Below, one piece after another: positions 1-6,683 of a DNA stretch of 11,815 nucleotides (positions are counted from its first letter, which is position 1; every line of letters starts with the position of its first letter). The notes under the pieces were generated by a model. It made no database searches. It was not told where the DNA came from and saw only the letters and a list, made by a program, of their open reading frames with translations. This DNA is from Candidatus Omnitrophota bacterium (GTDB lineage: Bacteria; Omnitrophota; Gorgyraeia; Pluralincolimonadales; Pluralincolimonadaceae), in NCBI GenBank assembly GCA_041653595.1, contig JBAZFB010000031.1, positions 1 to 11,815 on the forward strand, read 5' to 3'. Made by a program: the position numbers and the translations under genes.

Positions 1-1
1 T

Positions 2-190
2 AGCCACGGAAAAATGCATAAAGATGAGATTTCTGAAGAGCTTGCAGATGTGGCTATGTATCTTTTTGAACTCGCAGATAATCTAGGAATTGATCTTTCT
101 GAAGCAATAGAGAATAAATTGATAAAAAACGCCAAAAAGTATCCGGTTGAAAAAGCTAAAGGCCGGCATACAAAATACAATAAATTATAA
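2..190 (+). CDS. MazG-like nucleotide pyrophosphohydrolase, C-terminal part
   Basis: Only the last 62 codons are in the window; the frame is open from base 2 and stops with TAA at 188-190. The segment EELADVAMYLFELAD, then GIDL, EAIENKL and NAKKYPVEKA matches the C-terminal half of the compact MazG-like (all-alpha NTP pyrophosphatase) family, including the second metal-binding ExxD motif (E13-L-A-D16 of the visible part) and the typical lysine-rich KYPVEKAKG end. Enzymes of this family hydrolyse (d)NTPs to monophosphates and pyrophosphate. The stop lies 3 nt before the ATG of the nuclease-helicase gene, which has no clear Shine-Dalgarno sequence of its own, so the two are probably one transcript and translationally coupled. 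The family call is firm; substrate and any defence role are inference. Confidence 0.85.
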   Translation, partial: SHGKMHKDEISEELADVAMYLFELADNLGIDLSEAIENKLIKNAKKYPVEKAKGRHTKYNKL

Positions 191-193
191 GAT

Positions 194-2560
194 ATGATCG
201 TTTACCAATCGACCAAGCAAGGTTTTCTTAAAGACGCTTCATCTGGGATAGAAGATATCGTCAGAGAGTGCGTTCGCAAGAAGCTTAACATTGATGTAAA
301 GCCGGGCAGTAGTGAATATGATTCCTGGAGAAATTCACTTGGCAATGCGATGCATCATGTGCTCGATACTGATAAGATTCCGGATGATTCTGGTGTTGCG
401 ATCGAGTATTCCATTCCTCGTTCAAAAAATCGTATAGATTTTCTGATTACCGGAGAGGATGAACGAGGCCGTGAACGGGTGGTTATCATAGAGTTAAAGC
501 AATGGACAGATATTCAGGTTACTGATAAGGATGCGATCGTATTAACGCGTTTCAAGCAAGGTCCAAGTGAAGAGCTCCATCCTTCATATCAGGCGTGGTC
601 GTATTCGACCCTTCTTTATGGCTTTAACGCCACGGTTTATGAGGAAGGGATCGGATTGGAGCCTTGCGCATATCTCCATAATCATGTCGATAATGACGTT
701 ATAACCAATAAGTTTTACGATGATTATTTGAAAAAAGCTCCGCCATTCTTCAAAGGTGATAAAGAAAAACTCCAGGATTTTATCGCTCAATATGTGAGAT
801 ATGGCGAGAAGAAGAATACGCTGTATCGTATCGATCAAGGCGAAATTCGTCCTTCTAAGAATCTTGCTGATTGCCTTGTCTCAATGATTAAGGGTAATCA
901 AGAATTTATCATGATCGACGACCAGAAGGTTGTTTACGAGACCGCACTTTCGCTTTCAAAAAAATCCAGTAAGACTAATAAAAATGTCTTAATTGTTAAG
1001 GGTGGGCCGGGAACAGGAAAGTCGATCGTCGCTATAAATTTACTTGTTGCGATCACAAAGCTCGGATTAAATACGCAATATGTTACAAAAAATTCTGCCC
1101 CTCGAGCAGTTTTTGAGGCTAAGCTAACAGGCACTCTTAAGAAAACTCAGATTTCAAATATGTTTACTGGCTCGGGTTCGTATGTGAAATGTGAGCCTAA
1201 TGCATTTGATGCTCTTATCGTTGATGAGGCGCACAGACTTAATGAAAAGTCAGGTATGATGAGGAACACAGGAGAGAATCAAATTAAAGAGATTATTGAC
1301 GCTTCTAAATGCTCTATCTTTTTTATCGATGAACACCAAAGAGTGACTTGGCATGATATCGGCAGGAAAGATGAGATTGAAAAGTGGGCTGTGCGTATTG
1401 GCGCGAAAGTTCACAATCTTAAGCTTGAGTCACAATTCCGATGCAATGGATCTGACGGATACCTCGCCTGGCTTGATAATACACTTCAGATAAAAGAAAC
1501 AGCCAATAAGACGCTTGATGACATCAAGTATGACTTTAGGATAGTTGAGTCTCCAAAGGAGCTCCATGAGCTTATCCTTAAAAAGAACAAGATTAATAAT
1601 AAGGCGCGCCTTGTCGCCGGGTATTGTTGGGATTGGGTGAGCAAGCGGGGTAAAAATCTGAATGATATTGTAATGCCTGAGCATGATTTTCAAATTAAAT
1701 GGAATCTCGCCAGCGATGGAAATGTTTGGATAATTTCCCCTGAATCGGTAAGTGAGGTTGGCTGTATTCATACATGTCAAGGTCTCGAGGTTGATTATAT
1801 CGGAGTCATTGTTGGGCCAGATCTCGGGGTTAGGGATGGTCGAGTTATTGCAGATCCTAGCAAAAGAGCTCAAACCGATAAATCTCTTCATGGGTACAAG
1901 AAAGCACACGAAGACAATCCCGAAGAGGCATACCGCAAGGCAGAGTCAATCATTAAAAATACATACAGAACTCTTATGACGCGTGGGCTGAAGGGCTGTT
2001 ATGTATATTTTATAAATAAAGACACAGAAAGATTCTTTAAATCGAGAATCGAGCATCATAAACAACCGAAAGAGGAAGAGAAGCCGGGAGTTATTATTGA
2101 TATTTCACCAGATAAAAAATATGACGAATATTTACCCGTTTATTCGCTTAAGGCAGCTGCAGGTAAATTTGGTGAGGGAGAAGACGTGCATGAAGAAGGC
2201 TGGATAAAAGTAAGCGAGCTAAAGTTAAGCAAAAGTATGTTTGTTTGCAAAATAGTCGGCCATTCCGTGGAGCCAAAGATACCTGATGGTAGCTATTGCA
2301 TATTCCGAACTGATACTATTAGTGGGACGCGGCAAGGGAAGGTAGTTCTCGTTCAGAGCCGCAATATTCATGATCCCGACACCGGTGGATCATATACAGT
2401 AAAGAGATACAATAGCGAAAAGGAGTACAGCAAAGATAGCACATGGAAACACGGAAAAATCGTCCTTGAGTCTTTAAATAACGGCTACAAACCAATAATT
2501 TTAACTCCTGAAGATGAAAGTGAATTTAAAGTTATAGCGGAGTTTGTAGGGAATTTGTAA
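194..2560 (+). CDS. PD-(D/E)XK nuclease - DUF2075 helicase - LexA-like S24 fusion
   Basis: The protein has 788 residues in three parts. Residues about 1-120 look like a PD-(D/E)XK nuclease: I-D82, then a strand ending E100-L-K102. Residues about 240-620 are a DUF2075 superfamily-1 helicase/ATPase core: Walker A GGPGTGKS (270-277), Walker B DEAH (344-347), DEHQ (379-382), SQFR (413-416), CQGLE (528-532) and MTRG (595-598). Residues about 640-788 resemble LexA/UmuD S24 peptidase domains: LPVYSLKAAAG, the nucleophile motif GHSVEP with S691, and TVKRY with the putative general base K737. A candidate cleavage bond, A656-G657, lies 35 residues before S691, as in LexA. By family logic it would bind and unwind DNA, cut it, and be controlled by self-cleavage. 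The ATG follows the mazG-like stop by 3 nt with no visible Shine-Dalgarno sequence, pointing to coupling. Domain calls are good; the antiphage role is inferred from the neighbours. The staphylococcal Nhi nuclease-helicase is a possible functional parallel. Confidence 0.88.
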   Translation: MIVYQSTKQGFLKDASSGIEDIVRECVRKKLNIDVKPGSSEYDSWRNSLGNAMHHVLDTDKIPDDSGVAIEYSIPRSKNRIDFLITGEDERGRERVVIIELKQWTDIQVTDKDAIVLTRFKQGPSEELHPSYQAWSYSTLLYGFNATVYEEGIGLEPCAYLHNHVDNDVITNKFYDDYLKKAPPFFKGDKEKLQDFIAQYVRYGEKKNTLYRIDQGEIRPSKNLADCLVSMIKGNQEFIMIDDQKVVYETALSLSKKSSKTNKNVLIVKGGPGTGKSIVAINLLVAITKLGLNTQYVTKNSAPRAVFEAKLTGTLKKTQISNMFTGSGSYVKCEPNAFDALIVDEAHRLNEKSGMMRNTGENQIKEIIDASKCSIFFIDEHQRVTWHDIGRKDEIEKWAVRIGAKVHNLKLESQFRCNGSDGYLAWLDNTLQIKETANKTLDDIKYDFRIVESPKELHELILKKNKINNKARLVAGYCWDWVSKRGKNLNDIVMPEHDFQIKWNLASDGNVWIISPESVSEVGCIHTCQGLEVDYIGVIVGPDLGVRDGRVIADPSKRAQTDKSLHGYKKAHEDNPEEAYRKAESIIKNTYRTLMTRGLKGCYVYFINKDTERFFKSRIEHHKQPKEEEKPGVIIDISPDKKYDEYLPVYSLKAAAGKFGEGEDVHEEGWIKVSELKLSKSMFVCKIVGHSVEPKIPDGSYCIFRTDTISGTRQGKVVLVQSRNIHDPDTGGSYTVKRYNSEKEYSKDSTWKHGKIVLESLNNGYKPIILTPEDESEFKVIAEFVGNL

Positions 2561-2788
2561 AATATATGAAATATACGGAGAGAGGATAAATATAACATCA
2601 ACAAGGTCCCCCAGCGCCAGGGCCGCAACCTGCGCGTCGTCTCCTCCGACCGCTCGCTGTATTTTTGTGCGAAGGATGCGCTGGCAACGCCGATGAAATG
2701 CGCGGCCCTTCAGAAATGAGATTTCTGAAGGGGTGAGGAATCTTGGGGAAGTCGTAAGCATTTTATAAGCGAAAGATAAGAATTTGTT
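2561..2788. other. GC-rich spacer, possible gene remnant
   Basis: This 228-nt gap lies between the nuclease-helicase and HEPN-like genes. Its middle (about 2605-2710) is clearly more GC-rich than the AT-rich genes on both sides and looks foreign to them. Read forward from about 2587 it gives an open stretch (NKVPQRQGRNLRVVSS, then LYFCAKDALATPM) ending in TGA at about 2717. It has no convincing start or ribosome site, and I do not recognise the product. The reverse strand is also open here, which is common in GC-rich DNA and not evidence of a gene. The stretch ends in the hairpin at 2706-2732. A weak -10-like TATAAG (2764-2769) precedes the HEPN-like gene, without a good -35. Confidence 0.5.
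2706..2732. repeat. Perfect 12-bp inverted repeat
   Basis: CCCTTCAGAAAT (2706-2717) pairs perfectly with ATTTCTGAAGGG (2721-2732) around a 3-nt loop GAG. No T-run follows on either strand, so it is not a standard intrinsic terminator, although it lies 146 nt after the helicase stop and could still act as a transcript end or RNA stabiliser. Together with the following GGTGAGGAATC it resembles the short palindromic units dispersed in intergenic regions of many environmental genomes; that comparison is from memory. Confidence 0.75.
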
Positions 2789-3796
2789 ATGCAGGAAGAA
2801 GGAATAGTTATAAATCTTGAAGGTATCAAGGAAGATAATGAAGAAATTAAGTCATTTAGGACATATAGTAATTATCTATTAAGCCTAAAACAGTATATTG
2901 AGTATAAGTACGGGAAAAGGCCAGAGGTATTCGTAAATCTTAAAACTGCTTGTGAGGAAAAACCTTCCTATTCTAAATTTCAAACAAATAAAGATGCAGA
3001 TTTAGACAAAATTAAGAAATTATTGTTTAATTCATGGCACACAGAGATTGTTTTTTGTATACCGCGGAAAACAAGTGAAGAATTTGTCAAGTATTCTAAT
3101 CACTGGGCACCTATTCAGGCGTATTATTCAATATTTCTTTCAATTAGAGCTTTATTTGATAGCATGGGTATTGTATGCCCGCATTCTCACGCAGATACAC
3201 TTCAACAGATTTCTGAAAGTATTGTAAATAGAGATCTGTTCCCATCGCCCTGGAACAGCTATTGCAGAGGGCAAAAAGAGTTAAATAACCATTCTTATTT
3301 TAATTTTCTAGGGGAATACAAGGAAATAAGTAATCTATCTACGCCTTTTTTGGTCGATTTTTGGAGTTGGTATGCCCTATGGCTTAAAACAACACGCGAA
3401 AGAAAAGATAAAAAAAGACGCAAGGAAGCAATAAAGTCTAAACGTTTTAAATGCGCTAATGGAGAACCAAGAAAAAACCTCTCTTTTAAACAAAAATTAA
3501 TAGTTGATAGCACTTTGCATGCCACAACATTTTATGATGGGCTATATAGGTTAAGAATCCGATCAAACTATGAGGATGCGGATGCTTTTATTCTTGGCAC
3601 AATGTCACAAGAGGAGGCGCTAACTTTTTACGACTCTCTTATAGTGATTCTAGAAGCGACTCTCTTCGTACTGGAAAAGTGCATCTCTAAACATATTTCG
3701 AGCCAGGAGTATAAAAATATTGTTGATGAATTTATTAGAAGCGTGGGAGAGGATATGGCTAAAGATACAGTTGCTTTAAGAAAAGATTATTATTAA
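2789..3796 (+). CDS. HEPN-like protein of unknown function
   Basis: The product is a soluble 335-residue protein without signal peptide or membrane segment. I do not recognise the exact family. Residues 108-150 (PIQAYYSIFLSIRALF, then a histidine pair around 132-134 and a helix to SIVNRDLF) and residues 249-268 (YDGLYRLRIRSNYEDADAF) match the two conserved parts of HEPN-type helical domains, where the second usually reads like RxxADY. Between them lies an unusual insertion of about 90 residues with a very basic stretch (RERKDKKRRKE, 203-213). The canonical HEPN RNase motif (R, 4-6 residues, H) is not visible; R258-S-N260-Y occupies that place. The ATG at 2789 has only a weak upstream purine stretch (GAAAGATAAG). 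HEPN proteins in defence islands are often RNase toxins or helical partner domains; any such role here is inference. Confidence 0.6.
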   Translation: MQEEGIVINLEGIKEDNEEIKSFRTYSNYLLSLKQYIEYKYGKRPEVFVNLKTACEEKPSYSKFQTNKDADLDKIKKLLFNSWHTEIVFCIPRKTSEEFVKYSNHWAPIQAYYSIFLSIRALFDSMGIVCPHSHADTLQQISESIVNRDLFPSPWNSYCRGQKELNNHSYFNFLGEYKEISNLSTPFLVDFWSWYALWLKTTRERKDKKRRKEAIKSKRFKCANGEPRKNLSFKQKLIVDSTLHATTFYDGLYRLRIRSNYEDADAFILGTMSQEEALTFYDSLIVILEATLFVLEKCISKHISSQEYKNIVDEFIRSVGEDMAKDTVALRKDYY

Positions 3797-3868
3797 ATTG
3801 TAGCACTAAAAGTATTATAAACAAATAAACTAAAGCATTCTGAATTAATGTGCCTCACAGTGCCCGCC

Positions 3869-3885
3869 ATTTAGAAAATCTAAAT
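3869..3885. repeat. Short AT-rich inverted repeat
   Basis: ATTTAGA (3869-3875) and TCTAAAT (3879-3885) form a perfect 7-bp stem around AAA, 73 nt after the HEPN-like gene. TTCTC follows rather than a T-run, so terminator function is doubtful. It may separate that gene from the methyltransferase promoter just downstream. Confidence 0.35.
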
Positions 3886-3917
3886 TTCTCATAATAGCCA
3901 ATGGTGTATAATTTTAC

Positions 3918-3946
3918 TTGATTTATTGTTTGTAATAATATAGTAT
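3918..3946 (+). promoter_or_regulatory. Probable sigma-70-type promoter of the methyltransferase gene
   Basis: TTGATT (3918-3923), a 17-nt spacer and TAGTAT (3941-3946) make a plausible promoter, giving a start near 3953 and a leader of about 20 nt before the ATG at 3972. The ribosome site AAGGAG (3961-3966) has good spacing. The dyad at 3925-3958 covers the spacer, the -10 and the predicted start point, a typical position for repression. Confidence 0.5.
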
Positions 3947-3958
3947 ATTGTAAACAAT
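3925..3958. promoter_or_regulatory. Operator-like dyad over the methyltransferase promoter
   Basis: The arms are ATTGTTT (3925-3931) and AAACAAT (3952-3958), perfectly complementary, with inner arms AATA (3934-3937) and TATT (3946-3949). The arrangement is ATTGTTT-N2-AATA-N8-TATT-N2-AAACAAT, 34 bp centred at 3941.5. It lies directly on the predicted -10 and ends just before the ribosome site. The encoded methyltransferase has an N-terminal ribbon-helix-helix-like segment, so the simplest reading is an autorepression site. The AT-rich background lowers the significance of the inner arms. Confidence 0.5.
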
Positions 3959-3971
3959 TAAAGGAGCTAAT

Positions 3972-5216
3972 ATGAAAAGAAGGGGCAGGAAACCAGAGGT
4001 CACCAGTCTATATAAGAATGGGAAAAGATGCACATTTTATATCAAGAACGATATTAAAGCGAAACTAGATCATCTTAAGCATAATTCTGATGTTCATATA
4101 TCTGATCTCGTAAATACTGCCCTAGAATTACGGTTAAAGGATATACTTTCTGGTAAATCCGACTCTATTAGAGTTGTATCGCTATTTAGTGGATGTGGCG
4201 GTATGGATGTGGGTTTTGTAGGTGGCTTTGAATTCTTAAATAACAAATATGAAAACCTAGGATTTGAGATGGTGTTCGCTAATGACATAATACAAGACGC
4301 GTGCGATACATATGAGGAATATTTTAAACATAAATCCGTTTGTTTAGACATAAAACAATATCTAGATGGTAATGGGATTATTCCTGACTGCGAGGTTGTT
4401 ATTGGAGGATTTCCATGCCAGGATTTTAGTTTAGCCGGGAAAAGAGAGGGGTTCAATACGGAAAGAGGGCGACTTTATGAACAGATGAAGAGAGTGATAT
4501 TATTGAAGAAGCCCTTAATATTCATAGCAGAAAACGTTAAAGGTTTAACGAATCTTGCTGGAGCGCTGGATAGGATAAAGAACGATTTCGCCGCAACTTA
4601 TCCTGGGTATCGAATCAGTGACCATTTACTTATGGCCGCTGATTTCGGCGTTCCTCAAACCAGAGAAAGAGTCATCATTGTTGGCGTCCGAAACGACTGC
4701 GTTGCGACTTTTCATGCCCCTTCCCCAACTCACGCGTTTGACGAATCAAATGAGGACGGAAGAAAGCCTTGGGTTAAATCTGAAGAGGCAATCGGTGACT
4801 TATGGGGCACGGAGAAAAAAAAGAATTGCCTACCAAATCAGAACCAATATTCACAGGCTAAAAATTATGGCGAACATTTACAGGGTAATAAACCTATAAA
4901 AGCGGATTACCCGGCGCCAACGATTCGAGCCGAACATCATGGTAATATTGAGTTTCATTATAAGAACAAAAGACGACTAACGGTGAGGGAATGCGCTAGA
5001 ATTCAGACTTTTCCAGATAATTTCGTTTTTAAGGGAAGCGGCTCATCCGCTTATGTGCAGGTTGGTAATGCTGTTCCGCCGCTATTAGCTTGGCATATTG
5101 CGAAAAGAGTGAAGGAGTTTGTGGAGAATGAGAAAAAAGCGAGATCCGAAAGTTACAAGCAAAATCATGGCGTGTATTCATTCCAAGAATACGCGGCCGG
5201 AAGTAGCTTTAGGTAG
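3972..5216 (+). CDS. C5-cytosine DNA methyltransferase with N-terminal RHH-like domain
   Basis: The product has 414 residues and transfers a methyl group from S-adenosylmethionine to cytosine C5 in a target sequence not readable from the gene. The family motifs are in order: motif I LFSGCGGMDVGF (71-82), motif IV GGFPCQDFS with catalytic C149, motif VI ENV (187-189), motif VIII QTRERV (229-234), motif IX RLTVRECARIQTFPD (335-349) and motif X QVGNAVPP (363-370). The target-recognition stretch between VIII and IX is short. Residues about 18-59 (RCTFYIKNDIKAKLDHL, then ISDLVNTALELRLKDIL) look like a ribbon-helix-helix DNA-binding domain ahead of motif I. This recalls M.SsoII- and M.EcoRII-type enzymes, whose N-terminal HTH domain represses their own genes. 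The vsr start lies inside its 3' end. It is the modification half of the restriction unit reaching to 6554. Confidence 0.95.
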   Translation: MKRRGRKPEVTSLYKNGKRCTFYIKNDIKAKLDHLKHNSDVHISDLVNTALELRLKDILSGKSDSIRVVSLFSGCGGMDVGFVGGFEFLNNKYENLGFEMVFANDIIQDACDTYEEYFKHKSVCLDIKQYLDGNGIIPDCEVVIGGFPCQDFSLAGKREGFNTERGRLYEQMKRVILLKKPLIFIAENVKGLTNLAGALDRIKNDFAATYPGYRISDHLLMAADFGVPQTRERVIIVGVRNDCVATFHAPSPTHAFDESNEDGRKPWVKSEEAIGDLWGTEKKKNCLPNQNQYSQAKNYGEHLQGNKPIKADYPAPTIRAEHHGNIEFHYKNKRRLTVRECARIQTFPDNFVFKGSGSSAYVQVGNAVPPLLAWHIAKRVKEFVENEKKARSESYKQNHGVYSFQEYAAGSSFR

Positions 5217-5568
5217 AATCCTACGTAGGAATAAAATAAAATTCCGAAGACATTACAAGATTTCAGGAAGCCCAGATATCGCCATAAATTCAAGAAAAAT
5301 CGCCATTTTTGTTGATGGCGATTTTTGGCATGGTCATAATTGGAAGTTAAGGGGGCTTAAGAGTCTTCAAGCTGAACTCGCAAGTTATAACAAATTTTGG
5401 GCTAATAAGATAAGAAATAACATTAAACGTGATATAAGGACGAACAAGGAGTTAAGGAAAAATGATTGGAAAGTGCTTCGATTTTGGGAGAGCGATTTAA
5501 AGAGAAAACCCGATATGATAATTAATAAAATACTACGCGTCTATCGTGCTCGCAGACCCGCCGCATAG
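5128..5568 (+). CDS. vsr: Very short patch repair (Vsr-type) T:G mismatch endonuclease
   Basis: The 146-residue product nicks next to T:G mismatches that arise when 5-methylcytosine deaminates, so it protects methylated sites of the partner methyltransferase. Seen: M-A-C-I-H-S-K-N-T-R-P-E (14-25), the strand SGSPDI with D50 matching the catalytic aspartate, FVDGDFWHGH with H68 and H70, and WKVLRFWESDL (114-124). The cysteines that hold the structural zinc in E. coli Vsr are absent: GCFWH is GDFWH and the later WEC is WES. I chose ATG 5128 over an upstream in-frame TTG at 5119 because GGAG at 5114-5117 fits the ATG. It overlaps the methyltransferase gene by 89 nt in another frame and the convergent endonuclease gene by 28 nt. 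Confidence 0.9.
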   Translation: MRKKRDPKVTSKIMACIHSKNTRPEVALGRILRRNKIKFRRHYKISGSPDIAINSRKIAIFVDGDFWHGHNWKLRGLKSLQAELASYNKFWANKIRNNIKRDIRTNKELRKNDWKVLRFWESDLKRKPDMIINKILRVYRARRPAA

Positions 5569-6554
5569 ATTAAAGACGCTTCTCCCTTATTTAAATTTCC
5601 CTGTTTATCAACAAGACCAAGCCATACTTCTTCTATGTCGGCGGATTTAGACACCTTCACGCACCAGGCGCTTGTAAGCTCGTCTCTATTGACGTCGGTC
5701 AGAATTTTTTTTATCGCCTTGGCATTAATGTACAAATTATAAAGTATTTTAGGGACTTTTATAGTCTTACCATTCAATAATCGCAATGACATTTGACCGC
5801 CGGCCGTGAATAAGTCTCGGAACGAGCTACACGTGGCTTGATATTCCTGTAACAGATAGAGAGATGGTTTTATGTACTTGCGATTAGAGGTTGAAAAAAC
5901 TTCAGGGAAACGAACCATAACCTCTACTATAAAACGCTCTTGTGAAACATCATCAAGTTCAGAAATATGTTTTATAATCGGCATTACACCGGAATCAATC
6001 CACCATAGTTCCTCACCTTTTTTGAGTATGCTTCGATAATATTCCTTAGCCGTTTTTATGGTGTCGCCTTGGCAAAATGCCCCATAGGTTGTACCCATCT
6101 TCCCAAATATGTTATCACCTTTTGGTAGCTCCATATTAATTTTATAGCGTGGCGAGTGAGTAACTACGATATCGCTAAGGCAGTCTTCATAAAGTCTAAA
6201 CATGATATCAGATTTATTTTTCTTGCCCTTTTTCCCGAAGAATATATAAACTTGTCTTAAATCTTTTATTTTTGTGGCTTCAGTAATACTATTGCCTGTT
6301 GTTACCCAGGCATCGCCAGCCGTGAATTTCGCCTCGATTCCAAAAGGCCATATGTATATGTCTGGAAATGAATGTTTGCCCGTCCAAAGATGATCTCTTA
6401 TGCTTCTCTCGGCACATATAGCTTTTATTACGCCGTAAAGAATAGCTTCAAATTCATCGCCTGAATTGATATTTCTCAAGCCATCTTTTAATAGACGGAT
6501 TTTAGCTTCTTCTAAAATCTCAATAAATGTGCCCTCGGATATCACTTTTCTCAT
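5541..6554 (-). CDS. Probable type II restriction endonuclease (PD-(D/E)XK)
   Basis: The product has 337 residues. Counting from the chosen start, HSFPDIYIWPFGIEAKF gives a clear PD-(D/E)XK active site: P64-D65, then E74-A-K76, with the strand QVYIFFGKK (101-109) after it. No helicase or methyltransferase motif is present, so it should cut on its own as a type II enzyme. Its position next to a C5 methyltransferase and vsr makes it the cognate nuclease; the target site cannot be read. An upstream in-frame ATG (6602) would add 16 residues, but the -10 TATAAT lies downstream of it and a good ribosome site (AGAGGTAAAT before the ATG) supports 6554. It is convergent with vsr and divergent from hamA. 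I do not recognise a named restriction enzyme. Confidence 0.8.
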   Translation of the reverse strand: MRKVISEGTFIEILEEAKIRLLKDGLRNINSGDEFEAILYGVIKAICAERSIRDHLWTGKHSFPDIYIWPFGIEAKFTAGDAWVTTGNSITEATKIKDLRQVYIFFGKKGKKNKSDIMFRLYEDCLSDIVVTHSPRYKINMELPKGDNIFGKMGTTYGAFCQGDTIKTAKEYYRSILKKGEELWWIDSGVMPIIKHISELDDVSQERFIVEVMVRFPEVFSTSNRKYIKPSLYLLQEYQATCSSFRDLFTAGGQMSLRLLNGKTIKVPKILYNLYINAKAIKKILTDVNRDELTSAWCVKVSKSADIEEVWLGLVDKQGNLNKGEASLIYAAGLRAR

Positions 6555-6575
6555 ATTTACCTCTGATTTTACTAA

Positions 6576-6604
6576 ATTATAGCTCTTCATGCTTAAAAGC
6601 ACAA
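6576..6604 (-). promoter_or_regulatory. Promoter of the restriction endonuclease gene
   Basis: On the minus strand, TTGTGC (6599-6604), a 17-nt spacer and a perfect TATAAT (6576-6581) predict a start near 6569 and a short leader of about 15 nt before the ATG at 6554. The spacer contains TTTTAAGC, one arm of the larger inverted repeat shared with the hamA promoter. Confidence 0.65.
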
Positions 6605-6676
6605 CAATAAAGGTGAGAATTACTTAAAATACGCTAATAAAAGCAAGTAATAGCTTGACACCTAAATGTTTTAAGC
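6591..6676. promoter_or_regulatory. Nested inverted repeats between divergent promoters
   Basis: Outer arms GCTTAAAA (6591-6598) and TTTTAAGC (6669-6676) are perfect complements centred at 6633.5. Inner arms ATTACTT (6619-6625) and AAGTAAT (6645-6651) are perfect complements centred at 6635. Each outer arm lies in the -35/-10 spacer of one divergent promoter, so one regulator bound to both could control the restriction endonuclease and Hachiman together. Function is inferred; the region is AT-rich and chance pairing is possible. Confidence 0.4.
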
Positions 6677-6683
6677 GTAGATT
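6655..6683 (+). promoter_or_regulatory. Promoter of the Hachiman operon
   Basis: A perfect -35 TTGACA (6655-6660), a 17-nt spacer and TAGATT (6678-6683) predict a start near 6690. The leader to the hamA ATG would be about 100 nt and contains an inverted repeat TTGCGG (6743-6748) / CCGCAA (6770-6775). The ribosome site is GAGG at 6786-6789. Confidence 0.65.

Noticed and set aside
584..838. 84-residue minus-strand frame
   Set aside because: It is an antisense shadow of the nuclease-helicase gene with no supporting signals.
1430..1909. 159-residue open frame on the minus strand inside the helicase region
   Set aside because: It is antisense to well-conserved helicase motifs, has no recognisable domain and no separate promoter or ribosome site.
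2501..2761. 86-residue minus-strand frame across the GC-rich spacer
   Set aside because: It arises from the hairpin repeat and GC-rich patch, has no ribosome site and runs into the 3' end of the helicase gene.
4094..4456. 120-residue minus-strand frame
   Set aside because: It lies opposite methyltransferase motifs I to IV and shows no protein-like pattern.
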